From an uncultured Flaviramulus sp. (GTDB lineage Bacteria > Bacteroidota > Bacteroidia > Flavobacteriales > Flavobacteriaceae), in contig CANLXL010000018.1 in the NCBI GenBank assembly GCA_947495125.1, positions 1 through 56,297 of the forward strand: a stretch of DNA of 56,297 nt, in the 5' to 3' direction. Shown here one piece after another: positions 6,550 to 16,437 of this stretch. The translations under genes and the position numbers were made by a program. The first letter of the stretch is position 1; each line of letters begins with the position of its first letter. The notes below the pieces were generated by a model. It was not told the DNA's origin and ran no database searches. It saw only the letters and a list, made by a program, of their open reading frames with translations.

Positions 6550-7941
6550 ATGGCTATATTAAAGAAAGGGAGTAAAAAACTTCTGAATGCCTGGGCGTTC
6601 TACGATTGGGCAAACTCCGTTTATACACTTACTATTGCGTCATCTATATTTCCAATATTTTATTCAGCATTATTTATTTCAGAAATAAAAATTGTTGAAG
6701 CGTTTGGAATGGAATTTAAAAGTACGGCGTTAATAACTTATGTTACCGCATTTACTTTTTTGGTGGTGGCTTTTACTTCTCCCATATTGTCTGGTATAGC
6801 AGATTATGTTGGAAATAAAAAGAATTTTTTAAAATTCTTTTGTTATGTAGGTAGTATAGGATGCATTGGTTTGTATTGGTTTGATAAGACTCCGGAAAGA
6901 ATTCATTTCAGTTTACTGTTTTATTTTATGGGGCTTATTGGGTATTGGGGAAGTCTTGTGTTTTATAATTCTTATTTGCCGGATATAGCTTTTGAAGAAC
7001 AACAGGATTCGATTAGTGCCAAAGGGTTTTCTATGGGGTATCTGGGAAGTGTGCTTTTGCTCGTTCTTAATTTGCTCATGGTCATGTACCCACAATGGTT
7101 CGGTTTTGATATAAGTATATCCAACGCCATATTAGAAAATGGTTCTGAAATGGAAATCAGTGAAGCATTAAAGAAAGCTAAGGATGAAGCTTCTTTTGAA
7201 GCCATGAGAATTTCTTTTATTACTGTAGGTGTCTGGTGGGCGTTGTTCAGTCAGTATTCCTTTTACTATTTACCGAAGGGAACGTCATCGGGTCATAAAG
7301 TTACTCGCAGTATTGTTTTTAATGGATTGAAAGAATTAGGATTAGTTTGGAAAGAACTCAAGCTGGATTTGAGATTAAAACGCTATTTATACGCCTTTTT
7401 TGTATTTAGTATGGCTGTTCAAACCATTATGTTAATTGCGGTTTATTTTGGTGAAGAAGAGATTTCTTGGCGTGATGATGACGCTAAAACCTTAGGCTTG
7501 ATAGGCAGTATTTTGTTAATACAGCTCATTGCAATTCTTGGCGCATTTTTAACATCGAGAGCGTCGCGTAAATACGGAAATATAAAAACGCTTATTGTTG
7601 TAAATATTATTTGGATGTGCCTATGTTTTTATGCCTATTTTATGAAAACTCCACCACAGTTTTACATTGCCGCATCCTTAGTTGGTTTGGTCATGGGAGG
7701 GATTCAAGCTTTAGCACGATCGACGTATTCAAAATTTTTACCGGAAACCGATGATACGACATCTTATTTCAGTTTTTATGATGTTGCTGAAAAAATTGGT
7801 ATCGTTATAGGCATGGTAATTTTTGCCACGATAGATCAAATTACGGGGAGTATGCGAAATGCGATTTTGTTTTTATTCATCTTCTTTTTATGGGGGATCA
7901 TTTTACTGTTTAGAGTACCCAAACACCAAGTAAAAAAATAA
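6550..7941 (+). CDS. MFS transporter, Atg22-like (UMF1-type)
   Basis: A 463-residue polytopic inner-membrane protein with about 12 hydrophobic segments. The start has the Atg22/UMF1 hallmark NAWAFYDWANS (residues 13-23), and the second half has MGGIQALARSTYSKFLP, also typical. In yeast, Atg22 exports amino acids from the vacuole; the substrate of bacterial members is unknown. The start codon follows directly after a strong terminator hairpin with no room for a normal leader, so expression must come by read-through or the hairpin controls translation. It ends at a shared bidirectional terminator (7948-7978). Confidence 0.85.
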   Translation: MAILKKGSKKLLNAWAFYDWANSVYTLTIASSIFPIFYSALFISEIKIVEAFGMEFKSTALITYVTAFTFLVVAFTSPILSGIADYVGNKKNFLKFFCYVGSIGCIGLYWFDKTPERIHFSLLFYFMGLIGYWGSLVFYNSYLPDIAFEEQQDSISAKGFSMGYLGSVLLLVLNLLMVMYPQWFGFDISISNAILENGSEMEISEALKKAKDEASFEAMRISFITVGVWWALFSQYSFYYLPKGTSSGHKVTRSIVFNGLKELGLVWKELKLDLRLKRYLYAFFVFSMAVQTIMLIAVYFGEEEISWRDDDAKTLGLIGSILLIQLIAILGAFLTSRASRKYGNIKTLIVVNIIWMCLCFYAYFMKTPPQFYIAASLVGLVMGGIQALARSTYSKFLPETDDTTSYFSFYDVAEKIGIVIGMVIFATIDQITGSMRNAILFLFIFFLWGIILLFRVPKHQVKK

Positions 7942-7947
7942 TGCAAT

Positions 7948-7978
7948 AAAAAAGCAATACCAATTGTATTGCTTTTTT
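7948..7978. terminator. Bidirectional Rho-independent terminator
   Basis: Perfect 13-bp stem (7948-7960 with 7966-7978) and CAATT loop, with A and T tracts, between the converging MFS gene and the DUF2807 gene. Confidence 0.88.
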
Positions 7979-7999
7979 CTATGATTGATGATATTTATG

Positions 8000-8734
8000 T
8001 TAATCTGTTGTGATTGTTCCGGAACCGGCAACTTTGGTATCTGTTTTTGGATTACCTCGGTACCTAATATCTCCAGAACCAGATACTCTGGCTTTTAAGT
8101 TTTTATTGCTAACGACTCTGGCATCACCGGATCCGGCAATAGCCACTTCGGTGTTATTGGCCTGTAAATCGAATCCGTGAAAATCACCGGATCCCGATAT
8201 TGCAGCTTTCAGATCATTAGTGTTTCCTTTTAATTTGATGTCGCCAGAGCCGGCAATAGCACTTTTAACCGTATTTGCTTCAATGTCTAAAACAATATCA
8301 CCGGATCCGGAAAGTGCAACAGCAAGGTCGTTTGCCTTAATAACATCTTCATTCCAGACATCACCACTACCGGAAAGCGCTACTTTGCTTATGTCTTCAA
8401 ATGGAATGGTGATTTTTATAGTTTTATTTCTACTAGACCTTAAGTTTATTTTCTTTTTTACTTTAACGACCAGGTTGTTGTTTTTAACTTCGGTAACAAT
8501 ATATTTCAAAAGATTTTCTTCGCCTTCAATTTTTATGTTGCCTTCAGTGCCTTGTACCAAAACAAAGTCCATAAAACCTGAACACCCAACGGAATCATAA
8601 CTACCGGTGCTTCTTGTAATTGTGGTCACATTACCATTGCCTTTTACTGATTTCCCAAATTGAGCATAGGATGTTGCTCCAACAAGAATACTTGCCAATA
8701 TTAATAGGTTTTGTTTTTTAATTAATGTTTTCAT
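8000..8734 (-). CDS. GIN-domain (DUF2807) secreted beta-solenoid protein
   Basis: A 244-residue exported protein with a signal peptide (about 1-25, ending SYAQ). From residue 119 on it consists of repeats around the motif GSGD at 122, 143, 162, 181, 201 and 219, ending with GSGT at 237, so the period is 18-21 residues. This is the DUF2807 'head GIN domain' pattern, which forms a right-handed beta-solenoid. The family is called putative adhesin, but no ligand is known. It is the last gene of the sigma / anti-sigma operon, 28 nt after the DUF4097-like gene, and ends at the shared terminator. Confidence 0.85.
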   Translation of the reverse strand: MKTLIKKQNLLILASILVGATSYAQFGKSVKGNGNVTTITRSTGSYDSVGCSGFMDFVLVQGTEGNIKIEGEENLLKYIVTEVKNNNLVVKVKKKINLRSSRNKTIKITIPFEDISKVALSGSGDVWNEDVIKANDLAVALSGSGDIVLDIEANTVKSAIAGSGDIKLKGNTNDLKAAISGSGDFHGFDLQANNTEVAIAGSGDARVVSNKNLKARVSGSGDIRYRGNPKTDTKVAGSGTITTD

Positions 8735-8762
8735 CTGTACGTTTTTTAAGTTTGACGATTAT

Positions 8763-9845
8763 TTAGTTTTTACTAAGGGAAACCCCTCCGTAACTTGAAT
8801 TTATTTTAATGGTATTTCCTGAGGTCGAGTTGCCGCGATAACCTCTATATTTTTTACTGGTAGACTTTGTCTCCTTATGTGAAAACTCTAAGTCGTCATC
8901 ACCTTTTAATGAGCCATAGCTTAAATTAAAATCGAAATTAAAATTATAACCAGAGGCATATCCTATTTTAATATGTACATAATCTGAATCGATCACAACA
9001 TCTTTAGCATTTTCATTGATTCTATCAATTTTTATGGTTCCATAATCCGCATTAAGCTTTATGTTTTTATAAATATCTCCAAAAAGCGCTGTTAAATAAT
9101 CCCCATTTCCTGAAACATTATTGGCTTTGTCAATTTTCATTTTCCCATAGTCACAATTATAAACGATATCTTCAACTATTTCAACTTTAGAGTTTGTATA
9201 GTCTGCATTAATATCTAAAGCCTTAGATTTTGCAACGGTAAAACCACTATAGTCTGCATTTATTTTTCCGCTTTTTATATACTCGAAGTAGCAATTATTG
9301 GAATAATCAAATGTGATGGAGTTATTATCCGCAAATAATTCTTTAGTCGTTATTTTTCCATAATCGCAATTAATAAAAGCTTGTCCCTTTAGGCTAGCGA
9401 TATTAATATTACCATAGTCGTTGTTTAATGTAACACTGTTAGTTATTGGGACTTTAACCACATAGTTAATTTCCATCTTGACTTTGTTTTTACCCTTCCA
9501 GTTCCACCAGGATTTAGATTTATTAAATTTTGTTCTTGCAGATACGTTGTTCGAAGAGGCTTCGAATTCTACATCGATACCATCTAGTTTTTCTTGAACC
9601 TTTTCTTCGTCATTTCCTGTAGTTGTAATGGTTATTTCGAAAACTACTCTATTTTCATTCCAGGTTACAACATCAATATTCCCGTAGCTGTTATTAACTT
9701 TTAGCATGGCGCTTGCTGAAACGGAATATTCTTTATTGATCACTTTTTTCTTAGTGAATTTACCATCGATATTTCCCGATGCTAAGACCCATAGCGGAAG
9801 CATCATTAATGCTATTGCTATTTTAAAGTGTATTGCTTGTTTCAT
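8763..9845 (-). CDS. DUF4097-like secreted beta-solenoid protein
   Basis: A 360-residue protein with a signal peptide (about 1-22). A tyrosine-centred motif, roughly N-x-D-Y-G-x-[IV]-x-[IV], recurs with Y at 54, 144, 162, 181, 199, 216, 233, 250, 268, 289, 310 and 352; from 144 to 310 the period is 17-21 residues, which fits one solenoid coil each. A Trp/Lys-rich segment (110-122) interrupts the first part. The architecture is DUF4097/DUF2807-like; no enzyme motif is visible. The start overlaps the end of the anti-sigma gene by 23 nt, suggesting translational coupling. It probably works with the next, GSGD-repeat protein at the cell surface or periplasm (inference). Confidence 0.8.
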   Translation of the reverse strand: MKQAIHFKIAIALMMLPLWVLASGNIDGKFTKKKVINKEYSVSASAMLKVNNSYGNIDVVTWNENRVVFEITITTTGNDEEKVQEKLDGIDVEFEASSNNVSARTKFNKSKSWWNWKGKNKVKMEINYVVKVPITNSVTLNNDYGNINIASLKGQAFINCDYGKITTKELFADNNSITFDYSNNCYFEYIKSGKINADYSGFTVAKSKALDINADYTNSKVEIVEDIVYNCDYGKMKIDKANNVSGNGDYLTALFGDIYKNIKLNADYGTIKIDRINENAKDVVIDSDYVHIKIGYASGYNFNFDFNLSYGSLKGDDDLEFSHKETKSTSKKYRGYRGNSTSGNTIKINSSYGGVSLSKN

Positions 9846-10392
9846 GAGTTATTTTTTTTAATTGTTTTACATTTTTAATTTGTTCTAAAGTACTTTGCAA
9901 TATGTTTATTCTATTTTGAAAATTAGAAATCATGGCGTAGATGACTCTATTGTCGTCACCACTTTCTGTTAAATCATCTTTTAAAGATTCGTAATTATCC
10001 TCCAGGGTTTTAATGCGCTTCATGGCATCCTGAATTAAAATTTTGGTTTCAGGTGATGAAGCTTCCTGAATTTTATTTAATTCTTCATTTATTGAGGTGG
10101 TGAAAAAGTCTTGCGTTTCTGCCATTTCAGGAGACACGTTTGCTAAGTCTCTAAAGTTATCATCGTCTTCCTGACGACCAATAACGAGCGCTACAACCAA
10201 AACAATTGAAGCCGCGATGCCTAAAAAAGGTTTCCAGAGACTACGTGTTTTTCCGGAAGTTTTGTTAAAACCACTTTTATTTTGCTTAACCAGCTTATTC
10301 AAAAAGCGTTGTTCATGACCCAAATTTGGATTTTCAATATCCAGATCGTGTTCTAAATCTTTAAATAATTCATTTAAATTATCGTTACTCAT
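9823..10392 (-). CDS. Predicted membrane anti-sigma factor
   Basis: A 189-residue protein with a charged cytosolic N-terminus (1-54), a single membrane helix (about 55-72, FLGIAASIVLVVALVIG) and an extracytoplasmic C-terminal part predicted as coiled helix (95-180). It starts 8 nt after the ECF sigma gene and is followed by two secreted proteins, the classic position of an anti-sigma factor. I see no zinc-binding HxxxCxxC motif, so it is not of the ZAS class. The anti-sigma role rests on position and topology, not on a recognised domain. Confidence 0.72.
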   Translation of the reverse strand: MSNDNLNELFKDLEHDLDIENPNLGHEQRFLNKLVKQNKSGFNKTSGKTRSLWKPFLGIAASIVLVVALVIGRQEDDDNFRDLANVSPEMAETQDFFTTSINEELNKIQEASSPETKILIQDAMKRIKTLEDNYESLKDDLTESGDDNRVIYAMISNFQNRINILQSTLEQIKNVKQLKKITHETSNTL

Positions 10393-10400
10393 AACCTATT

Positions 10401-10964
10401 TTATTGTGCTACTTTAAGTTGCAATTTTTGCCTTAAGCTTTCTTTGGCTCTCGATATGGTTGTTCTGCAATTGGCATTTGTAATATTCATAATCTTACTT
10501 ATTTCATCATAATCATAACCTTCAATAAGATTCAGGGTTAGTGCAATTCTATAATTGTCTTTTAATGTTTTTAAAGTGTTTAATACGTTCTTTGCCTTTT
10601 GATTAGTATATTCATGGGTGCTATCCACACCATCAAAGGTGTCTTCAACTTTATATAAAACATCATCTAACGGTACTTTCTGAATTTTACTGCTTTTTTT
10701 ATAATGATATATGCTATTGTTTATAACAATTCGTTTTAACCATGGACCGAATATTTTTGTATCCTTTAGCTCTTCTAATTTTGTAAAGGCCAACAAAAAG
10801 GAATCTTGCATAATATCTTCAGCCAAAAAACTATTCTTCACAATTCTGAAAGACGTATTATACATCGCTTTGTAGTATCTGTTATAAATCTCCAGTTGCG
10901 CAGATTGATTGCCAGACATGCAAAGTGTTATTAGTTGTTCAGTATTTTGTTTGGTTGACGTCAA
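10401..10964 (-). CDS. ECF RNA polymerase sigma factor (first in envelope operon)
   Basis: A 187-residue ECF sigma-70 factor. Region 2 spans about 20-90 (RIVKNSFLAEDIMQDSFL, then FGPWLKRIVINNS) and region 4 about 125-182 with helix-turn-helix residues YDEISKIMNITNANCRTTISRA. The start is TTG at 10964; the first ATG (10919) would remove the conserved LITLC segment before region 2, so TTG is preferred. A run of nine T precedes and overlaps the TTG in the mRNA sense. It heads a four-gene unit with an anti-sigma protein and two beta-solenoid proteins, and probably transcribes its own operon (inference from ECF systems). Confidence 0.9.
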   Translation of the reverse strand: MTSTKQNTEQLITLCMSGNQSAQLEIYNRYYKAMYNTSFRIVKNSFLAEDIMQDSFLLAFTKLEELKDTKIFGPWLKRIVINNSIYHYKKSSKIQKVPLDDVLYKVEDTFDGVDSTHEYTNQKAKNVLNTLKTLKDNYRIALTLNLIEGYDYDEISKIMNITNANCRTTISRAKESLRQKLQLKVAQ

Positions 10965-11022
10965 AAAAAAACAAATTGTTATAATATAGATTGGTAATAT
11001 TTTATTTTGTTACAGTTTTGGT

Positions 11023-11059
11023 AAAAAAAAATCCCACACTCATAAAGATTGTAGGATTT
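11023..11059 (-). terminator. Terminator of clpC
   Basis: Stem AAATCC-C-ACA (11029-11038) with TGT-A-GGATTT (11050-11059), one internal mismatch, followed on the minus strand by U8 from the A tract 11023-11030. It lies 24 nt after the clpC stop. Confidence 0.75.
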
Positions 11060-11083
11060 AATTATAATTAGATTACGTTTAAA

Positions 11084-13633
11084 TTAAGACTCTGCCGGCT
11101 TTTCTGCTTTTTCAATCTTAATGTTTAACGCGTCTGTTTTTTTGTCTAAATCGATGATGATTTTATCACCAGATTCAACATGCGAAGTAATAATTTCTTC
11201 TGCTAAGGCGTCTTCTATATATTTTTGAATCGCTCTCTTTAGTGGTCTTGCACCATATTGTTTATCGAAACCTTTTTCTGCAATGTAATTCTTAGCATTT
11301 TTACTAAGTTTAAGAATGTATCCTAAATCTTTAATTCTTAGTAAAAGTTTATCCAATTCAATATCGATAATTTTATTGATGTGTTCTTTTTCTAAAGCAT
11401 TGAAAACTACCACATCGTCAATTCTATTTAAAAATTCCGGTGCGAAAGATTTTTTAAGGGCGTTTTCAATAATTTTAACCGCATTGGCATCTTCTTGTGC
11501 TTTTTGCGATGAAGTACCAAAACCAATACCTGTACCAAAGTCTTTAAGTTTTCGTGCACCGATATTGGAGGTCATAATGATAATGGTGTTTCTGAAATCA
11601 ATTTTTCTTCCTAAGCTATCCGTTAAGTAGCCATCATCAAGCACTTGGAGTAGCATATTAAATACATCGGGGTGTGCTTTTTCAATTTCATCCAGTAGAA
11701 TGACAGCATAGGGTTTACGTCGTACTTTTTCGGTGAGTTGGCCCCCTTCTTCATACCCCACATATCCCGGAGGCGCACCAATAAGTCTTGAAATGGCAAA
11801 TTTTTCCATGTATTCACTCATATCAATTCTAATCAGTGAATCTTCGCTATCAAATAATTCTCTCGACAGTACTTTCGCTAATTGCGTTTTCCCAACGCCT
11901 GTTTGACCTAAAAAGATAAATGAACCTATAGGTTTATTGGGGTCCTTAAGTCCGGCGCGGTTACGTTGAATCGCTTTAACCACTTTTGCAACAGCCTCAT
12001 CCTGACCAATAACCTTACCTTTAATAAGATTTGGTAATTCGGCCAGTTTATTAATTTCAGTTTGCGCAATTCTGTTAACCGGAATACCTGTCATCATGGA
12101 CACCACGTCGGCAACATTGTCTTCAGTAACAATTTCCCGATGTTGTTTGGTGTCTTCTTCCCATTTCTCCTGGGCGATAGCTAATTCTTTTTCAATGCGC
12201 TTTTCATCATCTCTAAGTTTAGCTGCTTCTTCGTATTTTTGCTTCTTTACAACAGAGTTCTTGGTCTCTTTAACACTTTCAAGTTGTTTTTCTAACTCTA
12301 AAATCTGTTTAGGGACTTCAATATTTGTAATGTGAACTCGGGATCCGGCTTCGTCTAAAGCGTCAATGGCCTTGTCGGGTAAAAAGCGTTCCGTCATATA
12401 ACGATTTGTTAATTTTACACATGCTTCAATAGCCTCAAGCGTGTAATCAACATTATGGTGTTCTTCGTACTTACCTTTAATATTATTAAGGATTTCTATG
12501 GTTTCTTCTACTGATGTCGGCTCAATAATAACTTTTTGAAAACGACGTTCTAGAGCACCATCTTTTTCAATATACTGTCTGTATTCATCAAGTGTTGTCG
12601 CGCCTATGCATTGAATTTCGCCACGCGCTAAGGCGGGCTTAAACATATTAGAAGCATCTAAGCTTCCGGTTGCTCCACCTGCACCAACAATAGTATGAAT
12701 TTCATCAATAAAGAGGATGACATCATCGTTCTTTTCAAGTTCGTTCATTACGGCTTTCATCCGTTCTTCGAATTGCCCCCTGTATTTCGTTCCGGCAACG
12801 AGACTAGCCAAATCTAAAGTTACCACACGTTTGTTGAAGAGTATTCTTGATACCTTACGTTTTACAATCCTTAAAGCCAAACCTTCGGCGATGGCAGACT
12901 TACCAACTCCGGGTTCACCAATTAAAAGCGGGTTGTTCTTTTTACGTCGGCTTAAAATTTGAGATACGCGCTGTATTTCCTTTTCTCGACCAACAACAGG
13001 GTCAAGTTTGCCTTCTTCAGCAAAAGCGGTTAAATCACGCCCAAAATTATCCAAAACAGGTGTTTTAGATTTTTTACTGGTCTTGCTCGATGGCGCATTA
13101 AAAATATTATCTTTTGAGGCCTCATCTGCCGAACCTGAATCATCATCTTGAAACGATTCAGCTTTGGGCTCTATATATTCGTTATCGTTTGTAATCATAA
13201 GTTTGAATTGTTCTTTAACGTTGTCATAGTCAACCTTAAGCTTATTTAGCAGCTTTGTGGTGGGGTCGTTTTCATTTCTCAAAATACAAAGTAGTAAATG
13301 TGCTGTATTTATTGATGTACTTTGAAATAATTTTGCTTCTAAAAACGTGGTCTTCAAAGCACGTTCTGCTTGTCTGGTTAAATGTAGGTTCTTTTTCTGG
13401 TTGGACGCAACCGCTGTGTTAGGGTTTGCAGGGCTTAATATCTCAACTTTACGTCTTAAATGATTTAGATCGACATCCAGGGCATTCAAAATATTGATGG
13501 CTTTACCATGTCCATCACGTAATAGCCCAAGCATCAAATGTTCGGTGCCAATAAAATCATGACCCAATCGCAGTGCCTCTTCTTTGCTAAAAGCAATGAC
13601 GTCCTTAACTCTTGGTGAAAAATTATCATCCAT
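11084..13633 (-). CDS. clpC: ATP-dependent Clp protease ATP-binding subunit ClpC
   Basis: AAA+ unfoldase that feeds substrates to ClpP. The 849 residues show the order typical for ClpC: a Clp-N double repeat (1-145; DNFSPRVKDVIAFSKEEA at the start), AAA-1 with Walker A GEPGVGKS and Walker B FIDEIHT, a coiled-coil M domain with UVR-like segment (about 430-490, KKQKYEEAAKLRDDEK), AAA-2 with GQTGVGKT and LLDEIEKAHPDVFN, and the C-terminal small domain. The M-domain length argues for ClpC over the longer ClpB. A candidate promoter lies at 13653-13683, and the gene is divergent from gyrA across a 250-bp spacer. The strong acidic and lysine-rich linker (150-190) is variable in the family. Confidence 0.95.
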   Translation of the reverse strand: MDDNFSPRVKDVIAFSKEEALRLGHDFIGTEHLMLGLLRDGHGKAINILNALDVDLNHLRRKVEILSPANPNTAVASNQKKNLHLTRQAERALKTTFLEAKLFQSTSINTAHLLLCILRNENDPTTKLLNKLKVDYDNVKEQFKLMITNDNEYIEPKAESFQDDDSGSADEASKDNIFNAPSSKTSKKSKTPVLDNFGRDLTAFAEEGKLDPVVGREKEIQRVSQILSRRKKNNPLLIGEPGVGKSAIAEGLALRIVKRKVSRILFNKRVVTLDLASLVAGTKYRGQFEERMKAVMNELEKNDDVILFIDEIHTIVGAGGATGSLDASNMFKPALARGEIQCIGATTLDEYRQYIEKDGALERRFQKVIIEPTSVEETIEILNNIKGKYEEHHNVDYTLEAIEACVKLTNRYMTERFLPDKAIDALDEAGSRVHITNIEVPKQILELEKQLESVKETKNSVVKKQKYEEAAKLRDDEKRIEKELAIAQEKWEEDTKQHREIVTEDNVADVVSMMTGIPVNRIAQTEINKLAELPNLIKGKVIGQDEAVAKVVKAIQRNRAGLKDPNKPIGSFIFLGQTGVGKTQLAKVLSRELFDSEDSLIRIDMSEYMEKFAISRLIGAPPGYVGYEEGGQLTEKVRRKPYAVILLDEIEKAHPDVFNMLLQVLDDGYLTDSLGRKIDFRNTIIIMTSNIGARKLKDFGTGIGFGTSSQKAQEDANAVKIIENALKKSFAPEFLNRIDDVVVFNALEKEHINKIIDIELDKLLLRIKDLGYILKLSKNAKNYIAEKGFDKQYGARPLKRAIQKYIEDALAEEIITSHVESGDKIIIDLDKKTDALNIKIEKAEKPAES

Positions 13634-13652
13634 AATTGTTTCCTTTCTGCAT

Positions 13653-13683
13653 TAAAAATACTAAATCATTTGACTAAAGGCAA
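13653..13683 (-). promoter_or_regulatory. Candidate clpC promoter
   Basis: On the minus strand TTG (13681-13683), a 20-nt spacer and TATTTTTA (13653-13660; one mismatch to TAnnTTTG). Predicted start of transcription is about 13-15 nt before the clpC ATG; a purine-rich GAAAGGAAA lies in between. Confidence 0.4.
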
Positions 13684-13883
13684 AAACTGTACCTTAAATT
13701 GCTAATTGACGAAAAAAACTTTATAAAATCAAAATTTTTTGAAGCATACTTATTAACGAAAAAAGCACCTCAAATTGTTAATAAAAAGTATTAAAAAACC
13801 CCACTTAAAAAGGCTGTTGTCACTAATGAAATTGTTATATTAGCACGTTTTGAAATACTTATAAAAACTTAATAATATTTTAT

Positions 13884-16415
13884 ATGGCAGAAGGAGAAAA
13901 ATTGATCCCTATTAATATTGAAGATGAGATGAAATCGGCTTACATTGATTATTCAATGTCGGTCATTGTGTCACGTGCATTACCTGACGTAAGAGATGGT
14001 TTAAAACCCGTTCACCGTCGTGTGCTATATGGTATGCATGAATTAGGTGTTAGAGCAAATTCAGCACATAAAAAGTCGGCAAGAATAGTTGGAGAAGTTT
14101 TAGGTAAGTATCACCCACATGGAGATACTTCGGTCTATGATGCAATGGTGCGTATGGCTCAAGAATGGAGTTTACGCTATATGCTTGTTGACGGACAGGG
14201 AAATTTTGGTTCAATAGATGGTGATAGCCCTGCAGCTATGCGTTATACTGAGGCTAGAATGCGTAAGATATCCGAGGATATGCTGGCCGATATAGAAAAA
14301 GAAACGGTAGACCATAAGCTGAACTTTGATGATACGTTACAGGAACCAACGGTATTACCAACACGTATTCCGGGATTACTCGTTAATGGAGCCTCTGGTA
14401 TTGCCGTGGGTATGGCAACGAATATGCCGCCCCACAATTTAACCGAAGTTGTTAATGGGACCATTGCATATATTGAAAATAACGATATTGAAATCGACGA
14501 ACTTATTCAACATGTAAAAGCGCCCGACTTTCCAACAGGAGGAACGATTTACGGGTACGATGGTGTTAAAGAAGCGTTTCATACGGGGCGTGGACGCATC
14601 GTCATGCGTGGAAAAGCGAATATTGAAGAGGTTAATGGGCGGGAGTGTATTATTGTGAATGAAATACCTTATCAAGTTAATAAAGCAGATATGATTAAGA
14701 AAACTGCTGATTTGGTTAATGATAAAAAACTTGAAGGAATAGCTACCATTCGTGATGAATCGGATAGAAACGGAATGCGTATTGTTTATGTTTTAAAGCG
14801 TGATGCGATTCCTAATATTGTATTAAATAAACTTTTTAAATATACTGCATTACAATCATCGTTTAGTGTCAATAATATTGCCCTTGTAGGTGGGAGACCT
14901 CAGCTGTTGAATTTAAAAGATTTAATACATTATTTTGTTGAGCACAGACATGAGGTTGTTGTGAGACGTACCACCTACGAACTACGTAAAGCTGAAGAGC
15001 GTGCTCATATATTAGAAGGATTAATAATAGCCTCAGATAATATTGACGAGGTGATTAAAATAATCAGGGCATCATCAAATGCCGATGAAGCCAGAGCTAA
15101 TTTAATAGAACGCTTTAAACTCTCTGAAATACAGGCTAAGGCGATTGTGGAAATGCGATTACGTCAACTTACGGGCTTAGAACAAGACAAGTTGCGTGCA
15201 GAGTATGAAGAGATTATGAAAACCATAATCGACTTAAAAGATATCCTTGAGAAGAAAGAACGTCGTATGGATATCATTAAAGAAGAATTAGAGGTTGTTA
15301 GAGATAAGTATGGTGATGAGCGTCGTTCAATTATTGAATATGCTGGAGGAGATCTAAGTATAGAAGATATGATTCCTGATGAAAAGGTGGTGATAACCAT
15401 TTCTCATGCAGGTTATATAAAACGTACCTCACTTACAGAATACAAAACTCAAAATAGAGGTGGTGTTGGCCAAAAAGCGTCAACCACCAGAAATGAAGAT
15501 TTCTTAGAGCATTTATTTGTTGGAACGAATCATCAATACATGCTGTTTTTTACACTAAAAGGGAAGTGTTTCTGGATGCGTGTTTATGAAATTCCGGAGG
15601 GCAGTAAAACATCTAAAGGCAGAGCAATTCAGAATTTAATAAATATTGAGCAAGATGATAAGGTGATGGCTTTTATTTGTACTCAAGATTTAAAGGACGA
15701 AGATTATATAAACAATCATTATGTGATTATGGCTACCAAAAATGGCCAGGTAAAGAAAACATCCTTAGAACAATACTCGCGTCCACGTACAAACGGCATT
15801 AATGCGATTACTATTAAAGACAATGATGAGTTGCTAGAAGCTAAGCTAACCACAGGTAACAGTCAGGTTATGCTTGCACTTAAATCCGGGAAAGCCATTC
15901 GTTTTGAAGAAGCTAAGACGAGACCTATGGGAAGAGGCGCTTCAGGGGTTAGAGGGATTACTTTACAACACGATAAAGATGAAGTCATTGGCATGATTGC
16001 CGTTGATGATATGGAAAGTAATATTCTTGTTGTTTCTGAAAATGGATATGGAAAACGTTCAAGTCTAGAAGATTACAGAATTACCAATAGAGGAGGAAAA
16101 GGTGTAAAAACTATTTCTATTACAGAAAAAACTGGTAACTTAGTCTCTATTAAGAATGTAACAGATGACGATGACTTGATGATTATAAACAAATCTGGTA
16201 TCGCTATACGTATGGCTGTTGAAAATTTAAGAGTTATGGGAAGAGCCACGCAAGGGGTTAAACTTATAAACCTTAAAGGTAACGATTCCATAGCGGCCGT
16301 AGCAAAGGTAATGCACGATGAAGATGAGGTTGATGAAGCTGAAACGCCTGAAAACACTGGGGATATCGATGATGGCACAACTCTTGATAATAATATAGAA
16401 GAAAACAATCAATAA
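13884..16415 (+). CDS. gyrA: DNA gyrase subunit A
   Basis: Breakage-reunion subunit of gyrase (A2B2), which introduces negative supercoils. The 843-residue protein has the winged-helix and tower part (1-490) with catalytic Tyr in RYTEARM, and the C-terminal six-bladed pinwheel with a GyrA-box variant NRGGKG near 735 (consensus QRRGGKG). In the quinolone region the sequence is [10 protein letters not shown], so the position equal to E. coli Ser83 is Thr and Asp87 is kept. The last about 30 residues are acidic, a variable tail. It is followed 22 nt later by a TPR protein gene, a neighbourhood I recall from other Flavobacteriia. Confidence 0.96.
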   Translation: MAEGEKLIPINIEDEMKSAYIDYSMSVIVSRALPDVRDGLKPVHRRVLYGMHELGVRANSAHKKSARIVGEVLGKYHPHGDTSVYDAMVRMAQEWSLRYMLVDGQGNFGSIDGDSPAAMRYTEARMRKISEDMLADIEKETVDHKLNFDDTLQEPTVLPTRIPGLLVNGASGIAVGMATNMPPHNLTEVVNGTIAYIENNDIEIDELIQHVKAPDFPTGGTIYGYDGVKEAFHTGRGRIVMRGKANIEEVNGRECIIVNEIPYQVNKADMIKKTADLVNDKKLEGIATIRDESDRNGMRIVYVLKRDAIPNIVLNKLFKYTALQSSFSVNNIALVGGRPQLLNLKDLIHYFVEHRHEVVVRRTTYELRKAEERAHILEGLIIASDNIDEVIKIIRASSNADEARANLIERFKLSEIQAKAIVEMRLRQLTGLEQDKLRAEYEEIMKTIIDLKDILEKKERRMDIIKEELEVVRDKYGDERRSIIEYAGGDLSIEDMIPDEKVVITISHAGYIKRTSLTEYKTQNRGGVGQKASTTRNEDFLEHLFVGTNHQYMLFFTLKGKCFWMRVYEIPEGSKTSKGRAIQNLINIEQDDKVMAFICTQDLKDEDYINNHYVIMATKNGQVKKTSLEQYSRPRTNGINAITIKDNDELLEAKLTTGNSQVMLALKSGKAIRFEEAKTRPMGRGASGVRGITLQHDKDEVIGMIAVDDMESNILVVSENGYGKRSSLEDYRITNRGGKGVKTISITEKTGNLVSIKNVTDDDDLMIINKSGIAIRMAVENLRVMGRATQGVKLINLKGNDSIAAVAKVMHDEDEVDEAETPENTGDIDDGTTLDNNIEENNQ

Positions 16416-16437
16416 AATTTAATTAATATTTTTAAAA

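Noticed and set aside
12717-13068. Open frames opposite clpC
   Set aside because: Antisense to conserved AAA-1 coding sequence; no start signal or motif.
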